Source of the DNA: a virus
Virus record (IMG/VR): IMGVR_UViG_3300009431_000080
Coordinates: 1-32,494 of that record
DNA: 32,494 nt
Direction: 5' to 3' (one strand)
The notes beneath the pieces are model-generated. The model ran no database searches and was not told where the DNA came from. It was given only the letters and a program-made list of their open reading frames with translations. Made by a program: the position numbers and the translations under genes. Each line of letters starts with the position of its first letter. Positions within the stretch are counted from its first letter, which is position 1. Shown here one piece after another: positions 1-7,915 of this stretch.

Positions 1-202
1 TTTTGATAATTGGTGGTTTTTTCTTAAACGAAACATTTGGATACTCATTTTTTCCATATTGATTCCACCAAGAAGTTAGCGTTGGAATCCCTTTTACCTT
101 TGGGTCACTAGGGTCTTTTGCTTTTCCAGTTTTAAAATCGTATAACGCTTTTAAATCAACTCTGTTTTTGATTGTGTTCATTATTTGTGCAGATAATGCC
201 AT
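1..202 (-). CDS. Hypothetical protein, 3' end outside window
   Basis: An open frame starts at an ATG whose complement is at 200-202 and runs off the left edge, giving at least 67 residues. The N-terminus reads MALSAQIMNTIKNRVDLKAL, followed by a lysine-rich segment containing TLTSWWNQYG. I recognise no family. It starts 5 bases after the stop of the next upstream gene, so it is probably the continuing end of the late structural operon. There is no Shine-Dalgarno site; the leader is AT-rich like those of its neighbours. In podoviruses this position after the tail genes often holds tail or internal virion genes, but nothing here proves that. Confidence 0.6.
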   Translation of the reverse strand, partial: MALSAQIMNTIKNRVDLKALYDFKTGKAKDPSDPKVKGIPTLTSWWNQYGKNEYPNVSFKKKPPIIK

Positions 203-206
203 ATAA

Positions 207-584
207 TTATATTAAATCTTTAATTATTTCTTGTATTTCGTTATTATTTAAGTTGCCATTGTTAGCTTTCTCTTTCAGCTCATCCTGTCGTTCCTTCTTC
301 TGCTTTTGCTCAATCATCTTTTGCTTGTGTTCTTCCGTTTCTTTTATATTGATTAGCTTTTTTGTTTTCAATGACACCTTTGCCGTGTGGCTTCCGTTAT
401 GCACTTTCATTGCATCATCCGTGAACCCGTTTATCTTAACAAAATCCACATCTTCCCTAGGAACATGCACATCTAAGCATGGTTCAATGTTCCATGACCA
501 TTCTATTTCTGGAACAAAAGCAGCTTTGCGAATACCGCTTTTACCAACTATTTCCCCATTAGATTTTTTATAAAAAATTAACAT
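207..584 (-). CDS. Hypothetical phage protein, 125 aa
   Basis: No family is recognised. The first 70 residues look like a small beta-rich domain (MLIFYKKSNGEIVGKSG, then aromatic and proline-containing strands). Residues about 72-125 form a charged Lys/Glu/Gln-rich helix, probably coiled coil. The gene begins two bases after the stop of the tail protein at 587 and ends just before the gene at 1-202, so it is co-transcribed. The leader is AAATAAAT-ATG with no Shine-Dalgarno site. It could be a small tail accessory or chaperone protein; that is only a guess from position. Confidence 0.7.
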   Translation of the reverse strand: MLIFYKKSNGEIVGKSGIRKAAFVPEIEWSWNIEPCLDVHVPREDVDFVKINGFTDDAMKVHNGSHTAKVSLKTKKLINIKETEEHKQKMIEQKQKKERQDELKEKANNGNLNNNEIQEIIKDLI

Positions 585-586
585 AT

Positions 587-2857
587 TTATTTAAAAGCAT
601 ACCAAGTAAACCCAATTGTATCAGACACGGTTGCACCAGCTATTACTACATATTCCAAAACAAAACCCAAATCTAAAACATCGCTCACCTTAATGCCCCA
701 ATCATTAGCCCCCCCTTCTATTTCAAATATGTATGATGTACTTATTACCCATTCATTTGCTGCCCCGTTGTCCTTAATACCTATATGTTCGCCACTTGTC
801 CATACAGCATTATTTTTCCACTGTGTAGCCCCAATGAATTGCAAAGCCTTGGGGTCAGTATATACTCCTGGGTTAGTATTTATTTCAAACATTATCATTC
901 TTGGCTTAAATCCGCAGACAAAAAATCGTGGTGTATTTTCTGCCATAACAACATTACTCTCATATCCCATTGCAGAAATGGTGTCTTCTCGTTGAATGGC
1001 TATATCAGTTGTACTTGTTGCAATACCACACTCTCTCTGAAAAGTTCCAGGTGTAATATCAATACTGCCCGCTGTGTCAGATAAATAGTATTTGTATCCA
1101 GCCACTAATCCAGATAAACTGTCATAAATACCACCAATCTGTCCCTGAAAATTATTTCCGCTAGTAACATCTTCGGTTACAAAACCTCTAAAATTAATTG
1201 CTTTTTCATAATCATCTGCATCGGCTTTATATGCTTTACCTGAATTTGAACTTACACCAAACACAAATAATTGTGGTCTGAATGCTGCGGTTCCATGGTC
1301 ATCTGAATTTAATCTCCCAGAACCATAAGTATCATTATAAAAAACTAAACCATAATTAGTATAAGTCCCCGCTTTCCATTGATTATACACGGTCGTAATA
1401 TCAATATAAACATATTGTCCATTACCAGCGGGATTAATATCAACAACTTCAGCAACCCCAGAATCTGTTGGTTTATTATTCCATGTAAGGGTAGCTTCAT
1501 CCCATGTTGATGTAACACGCCAAATATCTCCTCTAAATCCATGAGCAGCAGGAACATATACTCGTAAATAAGCTCTTTCGGCCGCTGCTGGCGTACTACT
1601 TATGTCAAATTCAATGTAAGCATATTTGTTTACTCCAACCCCTATTGCTATGTCAAGAAAAGTTATTCCGTCATAATTAGTATCTGGATTACCCTCCTGA
1701 ACATAACTAGACTTGGCACACTCAACTTGATATTGTTCCTGCCCCAAAATACAATAAGCGTCTCCTGCTGTCATGTTCTCACCAGCTTCTAATACTTCTG
1801 TTGGCACTAACGCCCCCTGAATATCTACTCCACCTGCTCCAGTATATTTTTTCAATGTAATACTTCCAGTAGAGGCATCTAAATTAAATGTTTCATCATT
1901 ATTTGTATCATATCCTTTCAAACTCGTAGAAATCATTTTAATACCCGTAGAAGCAGCGACATCTGTCTGAACAATTGCACCAGTAATCGTTCCTGCTGTA
2001 ATTGTTCCCATGTCAGCCGCAATAGCTGATAATTGAGACACATTTATCTGTGTGGCAGTAACAGTGTTTGTATAAATATCTCCTCCATCAATTTTAGTAA
2101 CATCTGTTGCGTGCCTCCATGTATACGCTTTACTAGCGCCCTCCTCAACTGTTGCAGCTGCAACCGCATTCACTAACGCTGTATCAGCAGACGTATGTCC
2201 GCTAGTAACATCTGCCCCTGCCTCCGCTGGCGCATTAGTCAAAGCTAAAGCATCAACATTCGCTTCATCAACAGTAACCAAATCTCCTCCATCACTAAAA
2301 TTTGCTATACCCGAACTTGTTGCTCCTACTGTAAATACCCCACTAATAATAGCTCCTGCTGCCGTTAATATCCCTGCTGCTGTCCATCTCATTGGTGCAG
2401 TTGCACGATTTGTTTCAGTAGCACCAACCCATCCAGCCCCCGTAGTATCAACATGAAAACTGTTGGCAGTCGTATCTTCGTCAGGGATATGAATACTGCT
2501 CGCTATCAAGGTTCCAGCAATTGTTAATCCTGTCCCTGTCCAGTTCAAATAGCTTGTTGTGTTCCCAATATAAAATTTAACCAAACTGTCGCTTTCGTCC
2601 ACACCAATAATGTACCCTGTTTCAGTGTTGTCATACTTAGCTTTGCCTGATCGAATACTGCCCGCGTCCCACGTAACCGTTGCGTCAGTGCTCCCCGATA
2701 ATAACAGTCCAGGACTGATACTGTCCGTAATTGGATTGCCAACCGAGCTACTTGATTCCGCGCCAATATTAGAATAATTCAAAAGCCCGTCCTTATACAA
2801 GAACTGGTCATACCCACTCTGGGCTAATAGACTGTCACTAAAACTAACTTCTGGCAT
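587..2857 (-). CDS. Tail/appendage protein with DNRLRE-like domain
   Basis: The preferred start is ATG at 2857 (MPEVSFSDSL), giving 756 residues; a TTG five codons upstream also keeps the frame open. Residues about 265-300 carry the alternating Ile/Ala/Gly/Thr pattern (MGTITAGTITGA) common in phage tail proteins. Residues about 380-535 match the DNRLRE/CBM96-type domain: the signature TSTWDEATLTWNNKP (449-463) sits between a Tyr/Ile/Glu strand and a GLVFYN strand. That fold occurs in secreted and surface adhesins. The C-terminal about 200 residues look like a virion-tip domain of unknown type. The likely role is a tail fibre or receptor-binding protein. The gene follows the nozzle candidate, as expected for the distal tail. 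Structural role is fairly sure; ligand unknown. Confidence 0.8.
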   Translation of the reverse strand: MPEVSFSDSLLAQSGYDQFLYKDGLLNYSNIGAESSSSVGNPITDSISPGLLLSGSTDATVTWDAGSIRSGKAKYDNTETGYIIGVDESDSLVKFYIGNTTSYLNWTGTGLTIAGTLIASSIHIPDEDTTANSFHVDTTGAGWVGATETNRATAPMRWTAAGILTAAGAIISGVFTVGATSSGIANFSDGGDLVTVDEANVDALALTNAPAEAGADVTSGHTSADTALVNAVAAATVEEGASKAYTWRHATDVTKIDGGDIYTNTVTATQINVSQLSAIAADMGTITAGTITGAIVQTDVAASTGIKMISTSLKGYDTNNDETFNLDASTGSITLKKYTGAGGVDIQGALVPTEVLEAGENMTAGDAYCILGQEQYQVECAKSSYVQEGNPDTNYDGITFLDIAIGVGVNKYAYIEFDISSTPAAAERAYLRVYVPAAHGFRGDIWRVTSTWDEATLTWNNKPTDSGVAEVVDINPAGNGQYVYIDITTVYNQWKAGTYTNYGLVFYNDTYGSGRLNSDDHGTAAFRPQLFVFGVSSNSGKAYKADADDYEKAINFRGFVTEDVTSGNNFQGQIGGIYDSLSGLVAGYKYYLSDTAGSIDITPGTFQRECGIATSTTDIAIQREDTISAMGYESNVVMAENTPRFFVCGFKPRMIMFEINTNPGVYTDPKALQFIGATQWKNNAVWTSGEHIGIKDNGAANEWVISTSYIFEIEGGANDWGIKVSDVLDLGFVLEYVVIAGATVSDTIGFTWYAFK

Positions 2858-2865
2858 ATAATTTA

Positions 2866-2888
2866 ATTCCAAACTTTTAGTTTGGAAT
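2866..2888. other. Perfect stem-loop at a tail-gene junction
   Basis: ATTCCAAACT at 2866-2875 and its exact complement at 2879-2888 form a 10-bp stem with a 3-base loop. It covers the stop codon of the 481-residue gene and ends 9 bases before the ATG at 2857. No U-run follows on the minus strand, so a translational or RNA-processing role is as likely as termination. Confidence 0.6.
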
Positions 2889-4322
2889 ATCTTTTTGGTC
2901 GCTTACTTTGTCACGTGTGCCCTTTAATACTTCCAACCCCTCAAACACACACGGTGCAGTTATGGACATGCCCATTAACTTGAACCGTGCTCGTTTACCC
3001 GAAATATTAACATCTTTACTAAACACGTTTACGTATTCCTTAATCTGTCCAATATCCTTCCATTCAGATGAATCATCAACCTGGTATTTTAAGAAACTTC
3101 CTGCACCCTGTTTCAAGTATGCTGCCACTTCCGTGATTATAAACTCATGTGCCAATGACCCAAACTCAAAGTATTTTGTAACTAACGAAAACTCAATAGC
3201 CGTTCCGTTATCACTGTTACCAGAATTTAGTGTGTATACATACCCATCTGATCCACCCACTATTTGCGTCACGTCAGTCCCGCTAACATACTGTGCACCA
3301 ACCTTTATCTCGTCCACATATGAATATACTGTCCATACTTGTGACGATATAGTGAACCTCAAACACATGTTCGTGTGCGCCACACTATCTTTTGTAACGT
3401 CTCCAACAAAAAAGTATACATGATCAGAATCAGTTGCCGCATTAACATCTGCATAGTTGGCAGAACTAATTGCTCGTATCCAGCCATCAATTGGCTTACT
3501 GATTTCTTTAGGATACCCACCAGCATATACAAATATACCTTTGGGATGATGAAAATAAACTCCTCCCTTACCTTCAACTACCGACTCCTGTGAATGTGTA
3601 CCCACGTTGATAATTGGATCAGGTTCCACAGCAGAACCATTCCAACGGTAAAGATAGTTCTTTTTAAAAATAAGTAAATGTGTTGCATATCGTTTAAGTG
3701 CGGTTATGTTATCACCATCGTTTGGTGATATATCTAAATAGTCCGAAGCAGTAGTCCATGAAATTACTCCCGCGCTACTTGGCAAACTTGAAAAGTATAA
3801 TCTGTCAGGGTATGTAGATGTTCCAGCAATGTACAGTCGCGCCTTTAGAGTTTCAATGAACTTGCCCACTGGAGCATCAGCCACGTCAATCGGACCACCG
3901 CTTGATTCCCATGCACCTGTACCGCTCCATGCCCGGACAGCGTCTGTGCCATTTACACGCACAACACGGTCAAGAAACGTTGCGAACCGTGTCTTCAAAT
4001 CAACCGTGTCAGTACCAAGCGTCTGTGTCCATGTTGCACCAGACAAATAATAAATGTTATTGTTCGCACCATCGCTACATACAGCAAGCACCTGATTATT
4101 AGACGAATCCGAACTAATAAAATTATACAATCCTAGGATTGAGTTACTTGCTGTCATTTGGTTGCCTAGCGTTGCTATACCCAACCTGCGTGTCACGTTC
4201 CCAATTTCATCAAAGTGTACGTTAATGGCCTCTGTTACTTGTGTGTCAGGCATGAGATAATTAGACACTTCCGTATTAAGCCCACTGTTAAAGTTACGTA
4301 TAGGAGTTATTGGTAATGGCAT
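2877..4322 (-). CDS. Tail nozzle/stabilisation protein candidate, beta-propeller-like
   Basis: This 481-residue protein opens with NFNSGLNTEVSNYLMPDTQV and then VTRRLGI. That pattern (gain of beta blades after an N-terminal loop, repeated YLSG, YVYTLNSG and VYFHHPKGIF strands) is typical of P22 gp10-like or T7 gp12-like tail nozzle and DNA-stabilisation proteins. Short repeated strands with W/Y at their ends suggest a beta propeller. It lies directly downstream of the head-tail adaptor candidate and upstream of the fibre-like protein, the order seen in podoviruses. The call rests on pattern and synteny, not on a diagnostic motif. ATG at 4322, AT-rich leader, no Shine-Dalgarno site. Confidence 0.6.
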   Translation of the reverse strand: MPLPITPIRNFNSGLNTEVSNYLMPDTQVTEAINVHFDEIGNVTRRLGIATLGNQMTASNSILGLYNFISSDSSNNQVLAVCSDGANNNIYYLSGATWTQTLGTDTVDLKTRFATFLDRVVRVNGTDAVRAWSGTGAWESSGGPIDVADAPVGKFIETLKARLYIAGTSTYPDRLYFSSLPSSAGVISWTTASDYLDISPNDGDNITALKRYATHLLIFKKNYLYRWNGSAVEPDPIINVGTHSQESVVEGKGGVYFHHPKGIFVYAGGYPKEISKPIDGWIRAISSANYADVNAATDSDHVYFFVGDVTKDSVAHTNMCLRFTISSQVWTVYSYVDEIKVGAQYVSGTDVTQIVGGSDGYVYTLNSGNSDNGTAIEFSLVTKYFEFGSLAHEFIITEVAAYLKQGAGSFLKYQVDDSSEWKDIGQIKEYVNVFSKDVNISGKRARFKLMGMSITAPCVFEGLEVLKGTRDKVSDQKDIPN

Positions 4323-4335
4323 ATATGTTTAAACT

Positions 4336-5709
4336 TTAATAAGATGATAAATGATCTATCTGGGGCATGATTTGGATACGTTGTCCTGATATTTCTTTAT
4401 CAATCATTTGTTGTTTGAGCCGAGAATACTCTATATAATCACCGTCCTTCATGTCAACTCTTGAATCTTTCTTTTTCTTAATTGCCCATGCCAAATAGTG
4501 TACATACATATCGTAATTCAACTCATCAAAAGTATCAGCATCTGAATTAACTACTACAACAGTTTTATAATAGTCCAACCATATGTTCCGACCATCGTAA
4601 TCCGAACTAAGCGCAGGCCAGAAATATAGTATACTCTCAAATACCGTATAAAACTGTGGTGTACCTAAACTAACTCCCTGAAAGATATTATCGCCAGCGG
4701 TGTGGTCATCAGAACCATCGGTTGAAATTGTTAGCACTCCTGTTGCGCGCGTATTTGCACTGTATACGATTGTATCAGTGCTAATTTGAATACTGCCACT
4801 ATCATCAAAATCGCGACTATCAGTTAGGGTTATATTGGCGTCACCAACAGTATAATTAGACGCAAGCGTTGTAATTGGAACGCCTTGTTTATAACTGTCC
4901 CATTGCGCTTTTGTCATTGGATCAATATTGTCCTCATTTTCAATTCGCACACCCAGGATATTCTTGTTAGTGTACGGATCCTGTAAATCAGTTGGCAGAG
5001 CAATATAATAGTCACCAGTGGACAGATTGCCAGCGTCGTAATCAAACTGCTCACGAAAACTCCAGCGTTTCAAAGAGTTATGCACATCACGACGTGCCTG
5101 AAAAAGCATGGTATTCAGGAACTCGTTTGTAATAACATTACCAATTGTTTCGTTTGCCATCTCCAACGCGCGCGTCTTCACTGCACGCACAGTATTATCT
5201 GCATACCCAGTAATAGCAATAGCATCACTGTAACCGCCGTAATAAGTGGCAGCGACCAAAGAATTATAATAACGCACAAAATAATAAGCGTAGGTTGTGC
5301 CCGTAACCACATATGTTGTTTCTGGGGCATCAACTTGTAAATCAACTGTTGCAATAACTGTTTTTGAACCCGTTGCTGTTGTTGCGCCACTAATTTCCAC
5401 TTGATCGAACAATAACTTTGACACGGGCGTATCTACTGCATGCGCGAAATCTGATGCTGCGACAGTAATAGCTGTCACTGATCCCGGCGCACCGCTCTCT
5501 TGTTTAAATTCAGTTTGTTCATGTCCAAGTTTCCCGATTAACAAAATATCTTTATCAGCAAATCCTGTGCTATTGAGCACAGTTAATGCTGTTCCGTTTG
5601 CAACAAGTGCAGCTGACAAATATGTTGACGGTTGATCAGACGTTGTTGGATGAACGATTTTAATTACATTCCCCTTAATTGAGAGAATTTTAGCACTTTC
5701 GTAAGCCAT
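4336..5709 (-). CDS. Head-tail adaptor candidate
   Basis: This 457-residue protein has two parts. Residues about 1-175 are beta-rich and Ala/Thr/Val-rich. Residues about 185-457 contain helices (VKTRALEMANETIGNVITNEFLNTMLFQARRDV is the first) and the pattern FYTVFESILYFWPALSSDY, then LDYYK and LNYDMYVHYLAWAIKKKK. The second part resembles tail adaptor proteins of podoviruses (gp4/tail tubular A-like), in which an alpha-helical bundle binds the portal ring. It ends 14 bases before the nozzle candidate. Assignment is by pattern and gene order; the N-terminal extension is larger than usual for an adaptor. Confidence 0.5.
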   Translation of the reverse strand: MAYESAKILSIKGNVIKIVHPTTSDQPSTYLSAALVANGTALTVLNSTGFADKDILLIGKLGHEQTEFKQESGAPGSVTAITVAASDFAHAVDTPVSKLLFDQVEISGATTATGSKTVIATVDLQVDAPETTYVVTGTTYAYYFVRYYNSLVAATYYGGYSDAIAITGYADNTVRAVKTRALEMANETIGNVITNEFLNTMLFQARRDVHNSLKRWSFREQFDYDAGNLSTGDYYIALPTDLQDPYTNKNILGVRIENEDNIDPMTKAQWDSYKQGVPITTLASNYTVGDANITLTDSRDFDDSGSIQISTDTIVYSANTRATGVLTISTDGSDDHTAGDNIFQGVSLGTPQFYTVFESILYFWPALSSDYDGRNIWLDYYKTVVVVNSDADTFDELNYDMYVHYLAWAIKKKKDSRVDMKDGDYIEYSRLKQQMIDKEISGQRIQIMPQIDHLSSY

Positions 5710-5731
5710 AGAATTAATAATTTAGTTAATG

Positions 5732-5756
5732 GAACCCATTAGTTACTAATGGGTTC
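5732..5756. terminator. Perfect 11-bp stem-loop between lysis and tail genes
   Basis: GAACCCATTAG at 5732-5742 pairs with CTAATGGGTTC at 5746-5756 around a 3-base loop. It overlaps the stop codon of the 82-residue gene and lies 23 bases upstream of the adaptor start. The minus-strand sequence after it is AT-rich but has no clean U-run, so termination or partial attenuation is possible and not certain. Confidence 0.5.
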
Positions 5757-5987
5757 TATGCCCAAACTATTCTTTCTTATTTTTTTTGGTTTCTTTGGTT
5801 TAACAAACCGCAACTTCTTTTTATCAAGATTCAATTTAGCTGCTTGTTCAGTAGAATAAATTCCACCTTTTATTTTCTTGCTCTTTTTTGTTTGATCAGG
5901 AACCAAATAAACTGTACTTTGTTTTGTGTTCAAATACTTTTTTGTTAGCTCGGGCAACAGTGATCGTTTGATTTTATAAATCAACAT
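5739..5987 (-). CDS. Small basic hypothetical protein, 82 aa
   Basis: A short protein rich in lysine (KKSKKIKGGIYSTEQAAKLN, then KKKLRFVKPKKPKKIRKNS). The central part looks like a short helix-containing domain and the C-terminus is a basic tail. I recognise no family. It begins one base after the stop of the next upstream membrane protein, so it is translated as part of the lysis-like cassette. Its last codons form the left arm of the stem-loop at 5732-5756. Leader AAACAAATAGT-ATG, without a Shine-Dalgarno site. Confidence 0.6.
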   Translation of the reverse strand: MLIYKIKRSLLPELTKKYLNTKQSTVYLVPDQTKKSKKIKGGIYSTEQAAKLNLDKKKLRFVKPKKPKKIRKNSLGIEPISN

Positions 5988-5988
5988 A

Positions 5989-6201
5989 CTATTTGTTTCG
6001 ATCGTATTTTAGGTATCCACGCACAAACTTTTGTAGACCCATTAAAAATCCAGTTAACATTGCAATTCTTAATGTATACCAATAATTCTTGCCATTTTCT
6101 AAATTAATAGGAATAATAGCAAACGCAGAAATAGCCCCTACTATTCCCGCAGTTCTCACTCGTATTAAAGAGCGTTTAATTGTTTCTAACGACGGTTTCA
6201 T
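5989..6201 (-). CDS. Small membrane protein, holin-like, 70 aa
   Basis: Two hydrophobic segments are visible, about residues 18-34 (AGIVGAISAFAIIPINL) and 43-60 (TLRIAMLTGFLMGLQKFV), with a basic N-terminus (KRSLIRVR) and basic C-terminus (KYDRNK). Such two-pass small proteins next to a peptidase are often holins or antiholins, but no family motif is recognised. It starts 4 bases after the peptidase stop. Together with the small membrane proteins at 7555-8182 it gives this cassette at least three membrane proteins. Confidence 0.6.
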   Translation of the reverse strand: MKPSLETIKRSLIRVRTAGIVGAISAFAIIPINLENGKNYWYTLRIAMLTGFLMGLQKFVRGYLKYDRNK

Positions 6202-6205
6202 ACTT

Positions 6206-7231
6206 TTATTCTTTAATTATTTTAATTGCTTTTTTCTTGCCATACAATCCGACCAATCTATTCCATTCTGGCTTCGTGACATATAACCAGAGATCTTTAA
6301 CTCTTTTGTGATATACAGCATCAAAGTCCCAATATCCATGTGCCAATCCAGAAATTTCTCGGTTGCTTGGCAACCTTTTTATTTTTCCAAATAACCACGG
6401 ATTGAAAGCTACTGCTTGTTCTAGCAAAAAACAATTCCAAGTTCTTTTTTGCCCATAATATTTATCAACAGGTAAATGTTTAGGTAAATCTATATGTATC
6501 CATCCAAAATATGCGTGTTTATTAAACCATTCCTTTGTCAAATACATCACTCCGTTATCACCCCATTTATCACTGAAACTGTTTATTGCTACTAACACTG
6601 GCACATTATTAATTCGTTTCCAACCGTTTATGCACCAGGCGTGTCCTCCTAGATAATCGTCGTAAGGATCAGTCATAATATATGGAGATTTTAACTTGTT
6701 ATAACTCTTATACCAGTTACATCCACACACTACCCTTGCCTTAAATTGAAACATTGCCTGTCTAACAGTTTCAAAATAATCAGGATGAAGAACCTTTTTG
6801 CCAATTGAATAATAACTTTTGTTGCGGTGTTCTTTGGCATTTTCAATTTGTTTCTGGTTTCTATCAAAGAACAGATACTCAAATAGCTTCAAACTAGAAT
6901 TACTTGGCATTAACGATTCCTCTGCTACGCCCTGTTTTTGCATTACCTGTTGTGCTGTTCTAAAGGAAGTTCCCCATTTTGTGTTACCGTCAAATTGTTT
7001 GCATCTTGAATACAAGTCCCGACTAGATAACCGTTTTCCTTCCTGCGGTTCTTTTGTTATTGTTGTAGTTTCAGCTACACAAGTAGGCAGTTTTTTCTGA
7101 CTTTTAATCCATTCTATTTCTGCAACTGAATACTCTAGTGGAAGCGATTTTGCTCCACCCAGAATATCCTCAACCATATAGTCGTGCCTGTCGCGCTTAT
7201 CCTTGACCGCACCGAGTCCATAGTTTTGCAT
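6206..7231 (-). CDS. Papain-like (peptidase C1) cysteine peptidase
   Basis: This 341-residue protein has the complete papain-type catalytic set in the right order. The nucleophile is Cys51 in LPTCVAETT, with Gln45 in SQKK as a possible oxyanion residue. His197 is in LGGHAWCINGW, and Asn217 is in VAINSFSDKWGDNGVMYL, which matches the NSWG..WG.nG motif of C1A peptidases. The N-terminal GLGAVKDKRDRHDY and LPLEYSV segments are typical of bacterial and phage C1 proteins. No signal peptide or classical cell-wall-binding domain is seen; the last about 100 residues (KHLPVDKYYGQKRTWNCF onward) are of unknown function. The gene is flanked by small membrane proteins, so it may be the lysis enzyme; a virion or host-targeting protease is the alternative. 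No other lysin is present in the window. Confidence 0.85.
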   Translation of the reverse strand: MQNYGLGAVKDKRDRHDYMVEDILGGAKSLPLEYSVAEIEWIKSQKKLPTCVAETTTITKEPQEGKRLSSRDLYSRCKQFDGNTKWGTSFRTAQQVMQKQGVAEESLMPSNSSLKLFEYLFFDRNQKQIENAKEHRNKSYYSIGKKVLHPDYFETVRQAMFQFKARVVCGCNWYKSYNKLKSPYIMTDPYDDYLGGHAWCINGWKRINNVPVLVAINSFSDKWGDNGVMYLTKEWFNKHAYFGWIHIDLPKHLPVDKYYGQKRTWNCFLLEQAVAFNPWLFGKIKRLPSNREISGLAHGYWDFDAVYHKRVKDLWLYVTKPEWNRLVGLYGKKKAIKIIKE

Positions 7232-7242
7232 ATAGTTATAAT

Positions 7243-7269
7243 GCTTGTTTTTTTATGAAGAAAACAAGC
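7243..7269. terminator. Stem-loop upstream of the peptidase gene
   Basis: GCTTGTTTT at 7243-7251 pairs with AAAACAAGC at 7261-7269 (9 bp). On the minus strand it lies 12 bases upstream of the peptidase ATG and contains the stop codon of the tiny reading frame at 7253-7291. There is no U-run on its 3' side in the minus direction, so attenuation, start-site control or RNA processing are all possible. Confidence 0.45.
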
Positions 7270-7291
7270 TAAAAACTCCCTGCAATGACAT
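7253..7291 (-). CDS. Tiny ORF (12 aa) behind a perfect Shine-Dalgarno site
   Basis: The frame reads MSLQGVFSLFSS and stops. It is preceded by AGGAGGTGAT, a full complement of the 16S rRNA 3' end, at 7296-7305, four bases from the ATG. That site overlaps the stop of the zinc-ribbon gene. The frame ends inside the stem-loop at 7243-7269, so it could be a leader peptide that controls the peptidase gene or a leftover of a removed gene. I have no direct evidence that it is translated. Confidence 0.3.
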   Translation of the reverse strand: MSLQGVFSLFSS

Positions 7292-7295
7292 AGGT

Positions 7296-7305
7296 ATCAC
7301 CTCCT
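7296..7305 (-). promoter_or_regulatory. Ten-base perfect Shine-Dalgarno sequence
   Basis: The minus strand reads AGGAGGTGAT here, complementary to all ten bases of the canonical anti-Shine-Dalgarno tail. This is exceptional, since almost every other minus-strand gene has no Shine-Dalgarno site. It serves the 12-codon frame at 7253-7291. Confidence 0.6.
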
Positions 7306-7496
7306 CATAGTCCTTTCAAGCTACGTATCACACATTCATCACAGCTTAACTTGTTAGGAAAAATGACCATTTGGCTTGTGCCACATGAACATCTCAGCAT
7401 GACACCGCAATCATTACTTGTCCTTCGTGTACATTTCACTACTTTGTAGCTCAGTTCCTGGCACTTTTCACACCATCTGATACTTCGCGCTTTCAT
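7305..7496 (-). CDS. Zinc-ribbon small protein, 63 aa
   Basis: Eight cysteines are arranged as WCEKC (9, 12), KC (22), DC (30), RCSCG (36, 38) and SCDEC (52, 55), fitting one or two zinc-binding knuckles. The family is not recognised; such proteins bind nucleic acid or protein. It has a classic AGGAGG Shine-Dalgarno site six bases before the ATG, unlike its neighbours. Its 5' end shares a 21-bp repeat with 7924-7944. These points suggest it was acquired separately (a moron-type gene) inside the lysis cassette. Position gives no firm clue to function. Confidence 0.7.
   Translation of the reverse strand: MKARSIRWCEKCQELSYKVVKCTRRTSNDCGVMLRCSCGTSQMVIFPNKLSCDECVIRSLKGL
7469..7489 (-). repeat. 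21-bp direct repeat, copy 1
   Basis: Identical to 7924-7944, in the same orientation, 455 bases apart. In this copy it encodes the ARSIRWCE segment near the start of the zinc-ribbon protein. Confidence 0.85.
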
Positions 7497-7554
7497 TTTC
7501 TTCCTCCTATAATTTGTCTCGTAGAAATTCTTTGAATTCTGCCATCATTCATAG

Positions 7555-7758
7555 TTATTTAATTGTTATTCTTTCACCTTTAGTTTTAATGCGGCCACAA
7601 ATAGCCATGCCTATACCGACTAAAATAAAAATGGCACTAACCGCCGATTCACCTTCGCTTTGTAAAATCGGCAAATTAAGCCAGTTTATTAACAGCCCAA
7701 GAGTTGTGATAATTTGTCCCTGTAAAGTTGTTGATTTGAACCAAACTTTTTTTTCCAT
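7555..7758 (-). CDS. Two-pass membrane protein, probable holin, 67 aa
   Basis: Hydrophobic segments at about residues 12-32 (LQGQIITTLGLLINWLNLPIL) and 39-55 (AVSAIFILVGIGMAICG) are followed by a charged tail beginning GRIKTKGE. The layout of a short N-terminus with WFKST, two membrane spans and GR plus basic tail is common in small phage proteins annotated as holins. It starts one base before the stop of the adjacent 51-residue gene, so the two are tightly coupled. No Shine-Dalgarno site. Holin role is inferred from size, topology and the XhlA-like and peptidase neighbours. Confidence 0.6.
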   Translation of the reverse strand: MEKKVWFKSTTLQGQIITTLGLLINWLNLPILQSEGESAVSAIFILVGIGMAICGRIKTKGERITIK

Positions 7759-7759
7759 A

Positions 7760-7915
7760 CTATTTTATCTTATTGAATAAGTAAGTTCGTTTATCTAAAT
7801 ATTCTTTTTGTGTTTCTAGTTTTTTAAATTCTTCAGAAAATTCGTCTACCATTTTTTTAGTATTACTAGTAAAAAGAAAAATACAAACAATGATTAGCCC
7901 TGCCACAAAAACCAT
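7760..7915 (-). CDS. Small membrane-anchored protein, 51 aa
   Basis: The frame encodes MVFVAGLIIVCIFLFTSNTK then a charged helix rich in Glu/Lys. One N-terminal membrane span (about 2-15) followed by a coiled-coil-like tail is the layout of a miniature inner-membrane spanin or holin accessory. AGGAG lies only two bases before this ATG, so a slightly different start is possible. An alternative frame (7866-7964) overlaps its 5' half. It ends one base before the ATG of the 67-residue gene. Confidence 0.5.
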   Translation of the reverse strand: MVFVAGLIIVCIFLFTSNTKKMVDEFSEEFKKLETQKEYLDKRTYLFNKIK

